A stretch of DNA of 64,000 nt from Paenibacillus woosongensis (GCF_030122845.1 NZ_CP126084.1:1922001-1986000); one strand, 5' to 3'. Shown: positions 55,102 to 64,000, numbered from the stretch's first letter. The notes: generated by a model not told the origin, from the letters alone. Numbers and translations are program-made.

Positions 55102-55265
55102 AGGCGCTGCTTCAGCTTCATCCAGGGCCCGTGGCCACGGTGCTCTATTATGAGAGCACCGGGAAGCTGCTTGCGCTGAGCGAGCGCTACAGCATCAAGC
55201 CATCGCCTGAGCTGTTTCAGGAGATGGAGCACATGCTCGGCGCCGGAACGGTCAGAATTAAATAG
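54870..55265 (+). pseudogene. dnaE: Conserved C-terminus of DnaE in the -1 frame
   Basis: This frame reads an Ala-rich linker and then a conserved DnaE end: RVFIKISAAAENARLL, LLQLHPGPVATVLYY and SIKPSPELFQEMEHML. It has no start of its own with a binding site. The switch from the main frame must lie before 54918. A GGGG run at 54867-54870 is the best site: one missing G in the sequence, or a -1 slip on GGG, would restore the product. A sequencing error, a real mutation or a programmed shift are all possible. Confidence 0.7.
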
Positions 55266-55885
55266 CAGCGCTTGCCGTACGGGGTCTTCCGCCGCTCGGA
55301 ATCTATTATCTTCTGATAGGATGCTTAACCTGTATACCGTCTGTTGGCCAGTGTCTGTCAGGACCGCACAGACGCTTCAAGCGTCCCGCCTCTTAATCAA
55401 GGAGTAGTTTTATGCCTGAGTCCTGACTGAAGCCGCTAGAAGCACCTTCTGGAGCCTTATAGGCCGCAGTGGACAGGGAAGTGGGGAGAATCGTTTTGAA
55501 TTAAGTTGGAAGAGCCTTATTCCGCATTTCAGAATAAGGCTCTTTTTAATTTTAATTGCCGAATGACCCGCTTTAACTCTGCCAGCCATTAAATGACGGC
55601 GGTGCATGGCGGGCTGCAATTCTCCTGCCTGCTGCTCTATTAACATATTTTCACGACAGTTTTTACGAACATTCTGAGCAGTCCCTGCATACACTTATGA
55701 ACACAGCATCTGTGTTGTCCCCTATCATCTCTGGCTGAACTCGATCCGCTATTTATCAATCTCAATCATCTTCTGGCAATGATAGACGCGGAGCCGGCGG
55801 GAGGTTCGAAAGTTGTTGGGAAGATGGCGAAAGACAGACGGAGACATAAGTACGCGAACTTTGGGAAATGCGGGAGGAATGACGG
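55266..55885 (+). other. 620-base gap between dnaE and pgpA
   Basis: No gene is supported here. A four-codon frame (ATG 55412, four codons then TGA) has AAGGAG 7 bases upstream. GAGCCTTAT occurs at 55452-55460 and again in the terminator arm at 55512-55520, so two pairings with the same 3' arm are possible. The last 300 bases have no clear gene or promoter. Confidence 0.5.
55510..55547 (+). terminator. Rho-independent terminator downstream of dnaE
   Basis: A 13-bp stem AAGAGCCTTATTC / GAATAAGGCTCTT with a 9-base loop and TTTTT tail, 245 bases after the DnaE C-terminal frame. Confidence 0.9.
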
Positions 55886-56377
55886 ATGTCGTATGAAATT
55901 GCCAAGGCCCAGCTGCTCCGCAGAGGGGTTACTTTGGAGGATATCGCTGAGATCGTATATTCGCTGCAGGCGGTCTATCATGCCGATCTGACGATGGAGA
56001 AATGCCTGGACAGCGTGAAGGCCGTCTTGCAGAAACGGGAAGTTCAATATACCTTATATACAGGGATTGCGCTGGATGAACTGGCGGAGAAAAAGCTTTT
56101 GCCGGAGCCGCTGCAGGCGATCATGGAGGCCGATGAGCCGCTCTATGGCGTCGATGAGACGATGGCGCTGGGCATTACCAGCGTGTTCGGCATGATCGGG
56201 CTGACGAGCTTTGGCTACCTGGACAAGGTTAAGCCCAAAATTATAGGCCAGCTGAATAACAAAAAAGGGGAAAGTATTCACGTTTTTCTTGATGACTTGG
56301 TTGCAGGGCTGGCGGCTGCGGCGTCGGCGCGGATTGCCCATAAGAGCGATTCGGCGAATGATTATTCCGCGCCTTGA
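55886..56377 (+). CDS. PgpA/YutG-family phosphatidylglycerophosphatase-like protein
   Basis: A 163-aa protein of the PgpA (YutG) family, whose members remove phosphate from phosphatidylglycerol phosphate. Blocks: LLRRGVTLEDIAEIVY, GIALDELAEKKLLPEPL, YGVDETMALGITSVFGMIG, then a C-terminal DDLVAGLAAA helix. It is a soluble version with no clear membrane helices. GGAGG lies 8 bases before the ATG. In B. subtilis ytsJ lies near this position, so the neighbourhood differs here. Confidence 0.82.
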   Translation: MSYEIAKAQLLRRGVTLEDIAEIVYSLQAVYHADLTMEKCLDSVKAVLQKREVQYTLYTGIALDELAEKKLLPEPLQAIMEADEPLYGVDETMALGITSVFGMIGLTSFGYLDKVKPKIIGQLNNKKGESIHVFLDDLVAGLAAAASARIAHKSDSANDYSAP

Positions 56378-56511
56378 AGCTCCTTTTAGCATAGTCCACT
56401 TGTTCATTGTAAATTAGCTTTGCCCCTTTGTTGCGGGATTTTTGAAAATTATGTTATCATTACTCTATTATACGGGCTCAAAACGAAAGGTTAGGGGGCT
56501 TTGGTAAGGAC

Positions 56512-56700
56512 ATGTGGACTGTAATGTATATTGCGCCTACCGCCAAAATTGCGGATATGATTAAATCGAGGCTTACGGAAGAAGGCTTTCTCGTCCAAAC
56601 ACGTCCTGTCAATTTATCGAAACAGCAGTTTGAAATATTGGTTCCTTCGGGTGAGCTCGAAGAGGTTCAAGAAGTGCTGAATTCCATTTTGCATCCTTGA
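56512..56700 (+). CDS. Small DUF2007-like protein
   Basis: A 62-aa protein with a single alpha/beta fold (WTVMYIAPTAKIADMIKSRL, then VLVPSGELEEVQEVL pattern), resembling the putative-signal DUF2007 family of short proteins. A weak TAAGGA site precedes the ATG. It lies upstream of accD-accA, perhaps transcribed with them after 86 bases. No function is known for the family. Confidence 0.72.
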   Translation: MWTVMYIAPTAKIADMIKSRLTEEGFLVQTRPVNLSKQQFEILVPSGELEEVQEVLNSILHP

Positions 56701-56785
56701 GTACAAGGTGAGGGCAAATCAGTAAAGCGATGTATCCTTGACTGTAGGTGCGGCCTAATAAATTAACGGCTGAAGAGGTGTAGTT

Positions 56786-57679
56786 GTGTTTAAAGATTTG
56801 TTCCATAAAAAAAGAAAATACGCGACCATTCCTTCAGGAAGTTTAGGGAATGAAGACAGTGTACAGCCGGAGGAAAGGCCCAAGCGCGAAATTCCAGAAG
56901 GCCTGATGAATAAATGCGGCAAGTGCGGGAGTATTCAGTACAGCAAAGAGCTGGAAAAGAACTTGAAGGTATGTCCTTCATGCGGATACCACATGCGGCT
57001 GAATGCGCTTGACCGGATTCGCATTACACTGGATGAGGGCAGCTTCGTTGAATATGATGCTGACCTGATTTCCGTGGATCCTTTGGAGTTCCCGGGCTAT
57101 GCCACGAAGCTGGAGCAGCAGACACTGAAATCGGGCCTCCGCGAGGCGGTGGTCACCGGACAAGGAACGATCGGAGGCTTGCCTGCGGTCGTAGCCGTCA
57201 TGAGCTTCGATTTCTTTACGGGGAGCATGGGCTCCGTCGTCGGCGAGAAGATTACCCGTGCGATTGAGGCTGCTATAGAGAAACGGCTTCCGCTTATTAT
57301 TTTCTCCACATCGGGAGGCGCCCGTATGCAGGAGAGTATTCTGAGCCTGATGCAAATGGCCAAGACCAGCGCGGCTCTGGCGCGGCTGAATGAACAAGGC
57401 GGACTTTACATTTCGGTCATTACGGACCCGACCACAGGGGGCGTATCGGCTAGTTTTGCCATGCTTGGAGATATTATTATTGCTGAGCCAGGAGCGGTCT
57501 TTGGCTTTGCAGGCCGGATCGTCATTGAGCAGACGATTCGCCAGAAGCTGCCGGACGATTTCCAGACAGCGGAATTTAATTTGCAGCATGGGCAGCTGGA
57601 CATGGTCGTCCATCGCAAAGAGATCAAGGCGACGCTATGCAAACTGCTTGACCTGCACGGCGTGAAGGGAGGAGTATAA
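56786..57679 (+). CDS. accD: Acetyl-CoA carboxylase carboxyltransferase subunit beta
   Basis: A 297-aa subunit. The N-terminal zinc ribbon has cysteines at 44, 47, 63 and 66 (CGKC and CPSC). The crotonase-like carboxyltransferase domain follows with [29 protein letters not shown] and [17 protein letters not shown]. It pairs with AccA to move the carboxyl group from biotin to acetyl-CoA in fatty-acid synthesis. GTG 56786 has GAAGAGG upstream. It touches accA with no gap. Confidence 0.96.
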   Translation: MFKDLFHKKRKYATIPSGSLGNEDSVQPEERPKREIPEGLMNKCGKCGSIQYSKELEKNLKVCPSCGYHMRLNALDRIRITLDEGSFVEYDADLISVDPLEFPGYATKLEQQTLKSGLREAVVTGQGTIGGLPAVVAVMSFDFFTGSMGSVVGEKITRAIEAAIEKRLPLIIFSTSGGARMQESILSLMQMAKTSAALARLNEQGGLYISVITDPTTGGVSASFAMLGDIIIAEPGAVFGFAGRIVIEQTIRQKLPDDFQTAEFNLQHGQLDMVVHRKEIKATLCKLLDLHGVKGGV

Positions 57680-58777
57680 GTGGCTGGAGAATTGCCTTTT
57701 GAAACGTCCCTGGTAAAGCTTCGCGAGAAGATTCAGGAGCTTGAGCAGTTTGGCAATGAGAAGGGAATCGATTTCACAGAAGAAATCGCCAGACTGGAGG
57801 AGCGCTACAAGCAGCTTGAGGACGAGATTTACAGCAATATTTCACCTTCCCAGAAGATGCATTTGGCGCGTCATCATCAGCGCCCTACGTCGCTTGATTT
57901 GATAAATCTCATCTTTACCGATTTCATCGAATTGCATGGTGACCGCGTATTTGGCGATGATCTGGCCATTGTTGGCGGATTGGCCAAATTGAACGGTATG
58001 CCGGTAACGGTCATCGGGCAGCAGCGGGGCAAGGACACGAAGGATAACATAGCCCGTTTCTTCGGAAGTCCGCATCCGGAAGGGTTCCGCAAGGCGCTGC
58101 GATTAATGCAGCAGGCGGACAAGTTCAAACGCCCGATCATTACGTTCATCGATACGAAGGGAGCTTACCCTGGCATTACCGCTGAGGAGCGTGGCCAATC
58201 CGAAGCGATTGCCCGCAATCTTCGCGATATGGCGACGCTGCGCGTGCCCGTTGTATGCGTAGTCATTGGCGAAGGCGGCAGCGGAGGCGCTCTTGCGCTA
58301 GGCGTCGGAAACCGGGTCGTCATGCTGGAGAACGCGATCTACTCCGTTATTTCTCCGAACGGAGCAGCCTCCATCTTGTGGAAGGACGCCTCCAAAGCGG
58401 ATCAGGCCGCGGAAGCGATGAAAATTACGGCACAAGACCTGCTGTCGATGGAGGTCATTGAAGAAATCGTGCCTGAGCCCCGCGGGGGAGCCCATCGGGA
58501 TTACGAGTCTACGGCGGAATCGATCAAGAATGCTCTCTTGCGCCAGCTTGAGGAATTGTCTGTGTTGAATGCGGACGAGCTTCTGGAGGACCGGTACCGT
58601 AAATTCCGGAAGATCGGCCGTTTTGCCGAGGCGCGCAAATCCGGCAAGCCTACGGAAGATGCTGCAGCGGATGACCGGCCAAACGCAGGCGACACCGCCC
58701 CCGAATCTGCAGCTGAAAGCGAAAAAGACGCAGAAAAGAGCGCCGTAGCAGACGCTGCGACAGTGGGCAAGGAGTAG
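57680..58777 (+). CDS. accA: Acetyl-CoA carboxylase carboxyltransferase subunit alpha
   Basis: A 365-aa subunit, longer than the usual 315-325 residues. Motifs [49 protein letters not shown], and [10 protein letters not shown]. The last 45 residues are an acidic Ala/Asp/Glu/Pro-rich tail not found in the core family. It starts at GTG 57680 with GGGAGG upstream, immediately after accD. The tail is probably unstructured. Confidence 0.96.
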   Translation: MAGELPFETSLVKLREKIQELEQFGNEKGIDFTEEIARLEERYKQLEDEIYSNISPSQKMHLARHHQRPTSLDLINLIFTDFIELHGDRVFGDDLAIVGGLAKLNGMPVTVIGQQRGKDTKDNIARFFGSPHPEGFRKALRLMQQADKFKRPIITFIDTKGAYPGITAEERGQSEAIARNLRDMATLRVPVVCVVIGEGGSGGALALGVGNRVVMLENAIYSVISPNGAASILWKDASKADQAAEAMKITAQDLLSMEVIEEIVPEPRGGAHRDYESTAESIKNALLRQLEELSVLNADELLEDRYRKFRKIGRFAEARKSGKPTEDAAADDRPNAGDTAPESAAESEKDAEKSAVADAATVGKE

Positions 58778-58899
58778 TATAAAATGCTTCAGATCTTGAC
58801 GATATGACAAACTTCCTATACAAAATGGGAAAACTGTAGTAAATTTAGATGTTGGAAAAGACGATATAGAGAGAACAAAACAAAACGGAGGAAACCCAA

Positions 58900-60321
58900 A
58901 TGCGCAAAACAAAAATCGTATGTACTATCGGTCCTTCAAGCGAATCGTTAGAGAACACCAAGAAATTGATCATGGCCGGAATGAACGTCGCTCGCCTGAA
59001 CTTCTCCCATGGAGATTTTGAGGAGCATGGCAATCGGATCAAAGTGATTCGCCAAGCGAGCGAAGAGCTGGGGAAATCAGTCGCCATACTGCTAGATACG
59101 AAAGGTCCGGAAATCCGCACCGGCAAACTGAAGGAAGAACCGATTGAGCTTGTTCAGGATGAGTTCATTACCTTGACGACAGAGGAGATCCTCGGTGACA
59201 AGGATCGCATCTCGATCACTTATCAAAATCTTCCTCATGACGTGGAAGTTGGTTCGACCATTCTAATCGATGACGGATTGATTGGCCTAACCGTAGTTGA
59301 TATCCAAGGTACGGAAATCAAGTGCCGCGTAATCAACGGCGGTCCGATCAAGAGCAAGAAAGGCGTTAACGTTCCTGGAGTTGACATCTCCCTTCCGGGC
59401 ATCACTGAGAAAGACGCTAACGATATTCTATTCGGGATTGAACAGGGCATCGATTTCATTGCCGCATCCTTCGTACGTAAAGCTAGCGACGTTCTTGAGA
59501 TCCGTCAATTGCTCGAGCGTAACAATGCATCCCACATTCAGATCATCTCCAAAATTGAGAACCAGCAAGGGATCGACAATTTGGATGAAATTTTGGAGGT
59601 TTCGGACGGCTTGATGGTTGCCCGCGGAGACCTTGGGGTTGAAATTCCAGCGGAGGACGTACCTCTTGCTCAGAAGAAAATGATCGAGAAATGTAACCGG
59701 GTAGGCAAGCCGGTTATTACAGCCACGCAAATGCTGGATTCCATGCAGCGCAACCCAAGACCGACACGCGCGGAAGCAAGTGACGTTGCGAATGCTATTT
59801 TCGACGGTACCGATGCAATCATGCTGTCTGGCGAGACTGCGGCAGGTAAATATCCGGTTGAGTCTGTCTTGACGATGTCCCGCATCGCGGAGAAAGCGGA
59901 ATCTGCGCTGGAGTATCGCGAAATTTTCATTAAACAGAGCAATGCGCAGCAAACCACGGTTACAGAAGCGATCAGCCAGGCTGTTGCCAACTCTGCGCTT
60001 GAGTTGAACGCCAAGGCGATCATCACCTCGACGGAAACCGGTTATACGGCCCGTATGGTGTCCAAATATCGCCCGAAAGCTCCGATCATCGCGGTGACGA
60101 CACAGGACAACACCATGCGCCGTCTCGCTTTGAACTGGGGAGTGACGCCTGTTAAAGGCGCCGTGGCTTCTTCCACGGATGAGATGTTCGATAATGCAAT
60201 GAAGGGCGGACTGGACAGCGGAGTAGTCAAAGAAGGCGATCTTGTCGTAATTACGGCAGGAGTACCGCTAGGACGTTCCGGTTCCACGAACCTGGTTAAA
60301 ATCGGCCAAGTTCGCAAATAA
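58900..60321 (+). CDS. pyk: Pyruvate kinase
   Basis: A 473-aa pyruvate kinase, turning phosphoenolpyruvate and ADP into pyruvate and ATP. N-terminal [23 protein letters not shown], the active lysine in [10 protein letters not shown] and [12 protein letters not shown]. It lacks the additional PEP-utilising C-terminal domain of B. subtilis Pyk. AACGGAGG precedes the ATG. A TTGACG at 58796 with TATACA 15 bases later is a possible promoter. In B. subtilis pfkA lies between accA and pyk, but here the gap is 122 bases. Confidence 0.97.
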   Translation: MRKTKIVCTIGPSSESLENTKKLIMAGMNVARLNFSHGDFEEHGNRIKVIRQASEELGKSVAILLDTKGPEIRTGKLKEEPIELVQDEFITLTTEEILGDKDRISITYQNLPHDVEVGSTILIDDGLIGLTVVDIQGTEIKCRVINGGPIKSKKGVNVPGVDISLPGITEKDANDILFGIEQGIDFIAASFVRKASDVLEIRQLLERNNASHIQIISKIENQQGIDNLDEILEVSDGLMVARGDLGVEIPAEDVPLAQKKMIEKCNRVGKPVITATQMLDSMQRNPRPTRAEASDVANAIFDGTDAIMLSGETAAGKYPVESVLTMSRIAEKAESALEYREIFIKQSNAQQTTVTEAISQAVANSALELNAKAIITSTETGYTARMVSKYRPKAPIIAVTTQDNTMRRLALNWGVTPVKGAVASSTDEMFDNAMKGGLDSGVVKEGDLVVITAGVPLGRSGSTNLVKIGQVRK

Positions 60322-60358
60322 TTTGCGATAGCTTATATACGATTAAGGATAAATGGAC

Positions 60359-60404
60359 AAAGGCAATGGGCATTCGGAGTTACACCGGATACCATTGCTT
60401 TTTG
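60359..60404 (+). terminator. Terminator after pyk
   Basis: AAGGCAATGG / CCATTGCTTTTT stem with T tail, 37 bases after the stop. Confidence 0.8.
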
Positions 60405-60432
60405 TTTCCTGACCAGAAGGAGGAGAAGGCAT

Positions 60433-60852
60433 ATGTATGTCAGCAAGCAGGTGATTGTTCCGAAATATTTTGAATTCGATATGATGGGCATTATTTATCA
60501 CGCCCATTATTTGGGATGGTTTGAGCTTGGGCGAACCAAGCTGTGCGAGGATCTGGGATTCAAATATATCGATATGGAGCGGGCAGGCTATATTTCTCCG
60601 GTTCACGAGATGAATGTGAAATATCATAAGGGCATTACGTATGGAGATGAGGTCATTCTTCAGACCCGGATTTTGGATAACGGGGGCGTCAAGACGGTTT
60701 ACGGCTACGAGCTCTTCAACGGGGAAGGGACGCTGTGCGTTGAAGGGAAGTCTTCGCATTATGTCGTGAGACGTGAGGATTTCAAGCCGGTAGCCTTCAA
60801 AAAGGTGTTTCCAGAATGGTACGCGGCATTTGACCGGGCAAGCAAACTTTGA
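60433..60852 (+). CDS. Acyl-CoA thioesterase, YbgC-like (4HBT)
   Basis: A 139-aa hotdog-fold thioesterase. The catalytic pattern YFEFDMMGIIYHAHYLGWFE has the aspartate and histidine positions of 4-hydroxybenzoyl-CoA-type thioesterases, and the strand SPVHEMNVKYHKGITYGDEV follows. It likely cleaves short or medium acyl-CoA. GAAGGAGGAG precedes ATG. A terminator separates it from pyk. Confidence 0.9.
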   Translation: MYVSKQVIVPKYFEFDMMGIIYHAHYLGWFELGRTKLCEDLGFKYIDMERAGYISPVHEMNVKYHKGITYGDEVILQTRILDNGGVKTVYGYELFNGEGTLCVEGKSSHYVVRREDFKPVAFKKVFPEWYAAFDRASKL

Positions 60853-60933
60853 AAAAGCGGGCATGAAGCGGTAAAATACTCTTATTGACCATTCTCATCC
60901 GCACCGGATGTTTCATTGTAAAGGAGTTTTTAC

Positions 60934-61326
60934 ATGCGCAAATGGATCGCTGTCATTATTGCTCTGGCGTTTGTCGCTGAGTTTTGGGCTTACGTCGAAG
61001 TGGGTGAGCGGCTCGGAGTTGGCAAAACGATATTTCTTACCCTAGCTACCTCGATTATCGGGGGATTGATGATGCAGTTCGAAGGACGTAAGGTCATGGC
61101 TGACGCAAAGGCGCAAATGACCGGAGGACAGGTTCCCGGCCGAATGATGCTGGATGGCATTTGCGTGTTCGCCGGAGGCATCATGCTGCTTGCCCCGGGC
61201 TTTATTACGGATCTCATCGGTTTTACCATGGTATTTCCGTTGACCAGACCGCTTTATCGCCTGCTGCTCATGAAATGGATCGGAAAGAAGATCAAGGAAG
61301 GCAAAATTACATTTTTTCGCCGTTAA
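60934..61326 (+). CDS. fxsA: FxsA family membrane protein
   Basis: A 130-aa membrane protein with FxsA features: two N-terminal helices with a conserved EFWAYVEVGERLG and the LATSIIGGLMMQFEG loop, and then helices after ICVFAGGIMLLAPGFITD. FxsA in E. coli affects phage exclusion, while its role in Bacilli is not known. AAGGAG precedes the ATG. In B. subtilis the homolog also lies between pyk and ytvI. Confidence 0.92.
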   Translation: MRKWIAVIIALAFVAEFWAYVEVGERLGVGKTIFLTLATSIIGGLMMQFEGRKVMADAKAQMTGGQVPGRMMLDGICVFAGGIMLLAPGFITDLIGFTMVFPLTRPLYRLLLMKWIGKKIKEGKITFFRR

Positions 61327-61335
61327 ACCGTACGC

Positions 61336-61365
61336 AGCCGGACTCCCGAGAGCCCGGCTCTTTCT
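61336..61365 (+). terminator. Hairpin between convergent fxsA and ytvI
   Basis: AGCCGG / CCGGCT with an inner CTC/GAG and a 4-base loop; tail CTTTCTGTT. A reasonable terminator for fxsA. Confidence 0.55.
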
Positions 61366-61387
61366 GTTAATGAAGAGATATTTAAAT

Positions 61388-62506
61388 TTAGCGGAGCCGC
61401 CCGCTGACGATATAATTTCGGAGGTCACGAACCACTCCTGCACGAATGGTTGCTCCGATGATGACCAGAGATACAGGGCCGATAATCAAGCCAAGCACGC
61501 CGAATAATTTCAATCCGGCAAACGTGGCGATTAATACGGGCAATGGTTCAAGCCCTACGCTAGTGGCTAGCACCTTGGGCTCGATAAGCTGGCGCGAGAC
61601 GAGAAGCAGGCCGTACAGAATTGACAATCCAATGCCAAGCGACAGGTCACCGCTTACGTAAGCATAAACGAGCCAGGGGATCATGATTGTCCCGACACCA
61701 AGATAGGGCAGAAGATCTACGAAACCGATTAAAAGGGCGTAGGTAAAGGCGGACTCGACCCCTAGAATCAATAGTCCGATCAATACGATGACAGCCGTAA
61801 TTGAAATCATAATAAACTGAGTCTGCAGGTAGCCGAATAAGGCTTTTTGCAGGTCGTTCCAAATCTCCCGGGCTGTTTGCTGAAAAGGCTCCGGGATGAA
61901 ACGGGTGAGCAGCTGCAAATTTTGATTCCAGTTTTTGCTCATAAAGAACGCGGCAAGCAAAATAACGAGCACGATGATGCCAAGGCTGGGAAGGGAGGTC
62001 AGCAAATTGACGACACCGTTTAATAGGCTTGCTACCGCACGGGAAATGGCGCTGCTGATGTTCACGGCTGTGGAATCAAAGTTCTTATGCAGGGTGTTGG
62101 AATAACCGGGATGGCTTGCGATAAAGCGGTTGATCTCGTTAAGAATGCTTTGAAGCTTTTCGTTCTGGCTCCACTCCAAGAAGGCGTTTTTCCATTTCTC
62201 GATGCTTAGGTCCAGAGACTCTGTAACATGGATTAATTCTTTGACGAGCCGGGTGACTGCGGCAGAGAAGACGATGATTGCGCTCCCGAAATAGACCAGC
62301 AGCGCCAGGATGACGGATAACCAGCGGGGAAGGCGGAAATGCCGGTCAAGCCATGAAACGAATGGATTCATCATATAGGCAACAAACCAGGCGATCAGGA
62401 AGGGGTACAGCAGAGGAATCAGCCAGTAAGCAAGCAGCAGCAGGGCCACAAGCAATGAGCACACCCAGGCGCCTCGCAGCACGCGTTTAACAAATACGTT
62501 GTTCAC
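61388..62506 (-). CDS. ytvI: Sporulation integral membrane protein YtvI (AI-2E family)
   Basis: A 372-aa AI-2E family membrane protein with about seven or eight helices; YtvI is named as a sporulation protein. Conserved parts include LLYPFLIAWFVAYMMNPFV, GLLILGVESAFTYALLIGFVDLLPYLGVG and LIEPKVLATSVGLEPL. The start at 62506 has GGAGGA upstream. Divergent from citZ, as in B. subtilis, so the regulatory region between them is shared. Confidence 0.9.
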   Translation of the reverse strand: MNNVFVKRVLRGAWVCSLLVALLLLAYWLIPLLYPFLIAWFVAYMMNPFVSWLDRHFRLPRWLSVILALLVYFGSAIIVFSAAVTRLVKELIHVTESLDLSIEKWKNAFLEWSQNEKLQSILNEINRFIASHPGYSNTLHKNFDSTAVNISSAISRAVASLLNGVVNLLTSLPSLGIIVLVILLAAFFMSKNWNQNLQLLTRFIPEPFQQTAREIWNDLQKALFGYLQTQFIMISITAVIVLIGLLILGVESAFTYALLIGFVDLLPYLGVGTIMIPWLVYAYVSGDLSLGIGLSILYGLLLVSRQLIEPKVLATSVGLEPLPVLIATFAGLKLFGVLGLIIGPVSLVIIGATIRAGVVRDLRNYIVSGRLR

Positions 62507-62579
62507 ACGTTCTCCTCCTTCCTAAGATAAATCTATTAATGCGTATGGACGAGTATGAGTATGTCTGTAAAATTTCACT

Positions 62580-62644
62580 CATTGTGATCAATGTCATTGC
62601 AATCTGCAATCGTTTACAAAAAAACTTTTATCACTGTAATAAAA
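62580..62644. promoter_or_regulatory. Three clustered dyads in the ytvI-citZ intergenic region
   Basis: CATTG-TGAT-CAATG (62580-62593), ATTGCA-ATC-TGCAAT (62596-62610) and TTTTAT-CACTGTA-ATAAAA (62626-62644) lie within 65 bases, about 200 bases before citZ. They could be operators for citZ or ytvI. The third resembles an inverted CcpC-type half-site order, so CcpC itself is not supported. The rest of the 335-base gap holds the cre candidate and no gene. Confidence 0.5.
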
Positions 62645-62784
62645 CATTTTGATAAACGTGTTTCTCTCAGATTGTTCCCTTGCTTCCGTAAATCCAGTAT
62701 GATGATTTAGGAGGCATTTTAGAGTAGTGTTGTATCATAAATGGCGTCCTCCGGCCATATTTTAAAAATTTTAATCTTTTAAAA

Positions 62785-62798
62785 TGTAAATGTTTTCA
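62785..62798 (+). promoter_or_regulatory. Candidate cre site upstream of citZ
   Basis: TGTAAATGTTTTCA matches TGWNANCGNTNWCA with one mismatch. It lies 44 bases before the citZ start, in the leader. CcpA control of citZ is known in B. subtilis. Confidence 0.45.
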
Positions 62799-62841
62799 TC
62801 CGCTAGTTTTATCATAATTCGTAACAAAGGAGAGATATACT

Positions 62842-63954
62842 ATGACAGCTACTAAAGGCCTCGAAGGTATTGTCGCAGCTACATCCTCGATCAGCTCCAT
62901 TCATGACGGCGTCCTCGCTTACCGCGGGATCAATATCGACGAACTGGCAGAACGTGCAAGTTATGAAGAGACTGCTTATTTACTTTGGTACGGCAAATTG
63001 CCTACGAAATCCCAATTGTTGACCCTGCAGCAGCAGCTTAGCGAATACGCAGCAGTACCTCAAGCGGTACTGGAGCAAATGAAGCTCTATCCAAAGGATG
63101 CCAATACGATGGCCGTGCTGCGGACCGGCGTGTCGGCTCTTGCTTTGTATGATGAGAATGCAAATGATATCTCCCGGGAGAGCAATCAGTTGAAGGCGAT
63201 CAAGCTGCAAGCCCAGCTGCCGACGCTGATCGCTGCTTATGCACGCATCCGCGACGGCAAGGATCCGATTGCGCCATTAAAGGATGTATCTCTTGCTTAC
63301 AATTTCCTTTATATGCTGTCCGGCGAGAAACCGGATGAGGTTGCGGTTCGCGCCTTGGACCAAGCTCTTGTGCTGCATGCCGATCATGAGCTGAATGCTT
63401 CGACGTTCTCGGCACGCGTAACCATTGCAACGCTGTCTGATATTTATTCCGGGATTACTTCGGCTATTGGAACGTTGAAAGGGCCTTTGCATGGAGGCGC
63501 TAACGAAGCCGTAATGAACATGCTTAGCGAAATCGGAACGCTGGATAAGGCGGAAGGATATATTCAGAATAAGCTGAACAACCGGGAGAAAATTATGGGC
63601 TTCGGCCACCGCGTTTATAAAAACGGGGATCCGCGCGCCAAGCATCTGCAGAAGATGTCCCGAGAGCTTAGCGTCTTGAAGGGCGATTCTACGCTGTATG
63701 ATATTTCCGTGAAGGTCGAAGAGCTTGTTACCGGACAAAAGGGATTGAAGCCGAACGTAGACTTCTATTCCGCGTCCGTATATACGCTGCTGGGCATCCC
63801 TAGCGACCTTTTTACGCCGATCTTTGCAATCAGCCGCCTCTCGGGCTGGACGGCTCATATTTTGGAGCAGCTCGATGACAATCGGATCATTCGTCCGCGC
63901 GCTGATTATGTTGGTCCGACGAATCAACGTTATATTCCGATCGATATGAGGTAA
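62842..63954 (+). CDS. citZ: Citrate synthase
   Basis: A 370-aa citrate synthase, joining oxaloacetate and acetyl-CoA at the entry of the TCA cycle. Motifs LKGPLHGGANEAVM, FGHRVYKNGDPRA and the catalytic aspartate in PNVDFYSASVY are present. Length fits the short bacterial type. AAAGGAG lies 9 bases before the ATG. As in B. subtilis it follows ytvI, with icd and mdh expected next beyond the window. Confidence 0.97.
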   Translation: MTATKGLEGIVAATSSISSIHDGVLAYRGINIDELAERASYEETAYLLWYGKLPTKSQLLTLQQQLSEYAAVPQAVLEQMKLYPKDANTMAVLRTGVSALALYDENANDISRESNQLKAIKLQAQLPTLIAAYARIRDGKDPIAPLKDVSLAYNFLYMLSGEKPDEVAVRALDQALVLHADHELNASTFSARVTIATLSDIYSGITSAIGTLKGPLHGGANEAVMNMLSEIGTLDKAEGYIQNKLNNREKIMGFGHRVYKNGDPRAKHLQKMSRELSVLKGDSTLYDISVKVEELVTGQKGLKPNVDFYSASVYTLLGIPSDLFTPIFAISRLSGWTAHILEQLDDNRIIRPRADYVGPTNQRYIPIDMR

Positions 63955-63969
63955 ATTGAATGAAGCATC

Positions 63970-64000
63970 CGGTCTTCAATCTATGATAGAATGGAGACCG
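63970..64000 (+). terminator. Near-palindromic hairpin after citZ, cut by the window end
   Basis: CGGTCT / AGACCG and most inner bases pair to give a long stem (about 15 bp with two imperfect positions). Any T tract would lie beyond the window. Probably the citZ terminator or an mRNA-stabilising hairpin. Confidence 0.5.

Noticed and set aside
54657-55232. Long minus-strand frame within dnaE
   Set aside because: It is a product of the very GC-rich DnaE linker and has no ribosome-binding site or recognisable domain.
55412-55426. Four-codon leader-peptide candidate before the terminator at 55510
   Set aside because: It has a ribosome-binding site, but no run of regulatory codons. The duplicated GAGCCTTAT arm would form a terminator with either copy, so no antiterminator is evident.
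62626-62644. CcpC operator before citZ
   Set aside because: The known CcpC box is ATAA-N7-TTAT; the dyad here has the halves in the opposite order.

Overview
The window reads as chromosome of a spore-forming Bacillales bacterium, most likely Paenibacillus. The grounds are several sporulation genes (cotD-like, the yheA/B/C/D set, ytrH/ytrI, ytvI), YesM/YesN-type sugar-sensing two-component systems, lipoprotein ABC sugar-binding proteins, strong AAGGAGG-type ribosome-binding sites, frequent GTG/TTG starts, and a right half syntenic with the Bacillus subtilis ytoI-ytpI-ytrI-ytrH-dnaE-accDA-pyk-fxsA-ytvI-citZ block. No rRNA, tRNA, CRISPR array or transposase was found.

Layout. 1-6.1 kb: the 3' part of a DUF4127 gene, then a five-gene operon (amidohydrolase, DgaE-like ammonia lyase, DgaF-like aldolase, PfkB sugar kinase, GntR regulator) that looks like amino-sugar-acid catabolism to 2-keto-3-deoxygluconate phosphate; a perfect palindrome covers its -10 box. 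6.2-16.4 kb: GH130 phosphorylase, ABC sugar transporter, YesM/YesN sensor-regulator and GH3 glycosidase, a mannoside/beta-glucoside utilisation locus. 16.4-22 kb: a CotD-like coat gene, then nosD-nosL-nosY-nosF, a ResA/TlpA thioredoxin and an orphan histidine kinase, with no nosZ. 22-31 kb: a shortened EamA transporter, an unknown 289-aa gene, then a LicT/BglG antiterminator, PTS and GH1 operon with two RAT/terminator switches, followed by a secreted carboxylesterase.

31-39.6 kb: a chemotaxis receptor; a respiratory/copper group (small secreted protein, YtkA/FixH lipoprotein, lipoprotein cytochrome c, SCO1); then, on the minus strand, a flippase, an Amidase_6 protein, a class F-like sortase and a small Lys/His/Thr-rich secreted protein ending in an MPKTG motif. 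39.6-47.6 kb: five tandem YheC/YheD ATP-grasp genes on the minus strand, divergent from yheB and yheA. 47.7-64 kb: the conserved housekeeping block, with pgpA and a DUF2007-like gene present and nrnA, ytsJ and pfkA missing relative to B. subtilis.

The most notable points are the five-gene ATP-grasp array, the sortase/MPKTG mini-substrate pair, the split nos-type copper-maturation genes without nosZ, a 387-bp hairpin-packed element with 19-bp inverted ends upstream of dnaE, and a frameshift that separates dnaE from its conserved C-terminus. All functional statements come from reading the translated sequences; no database search was possible.
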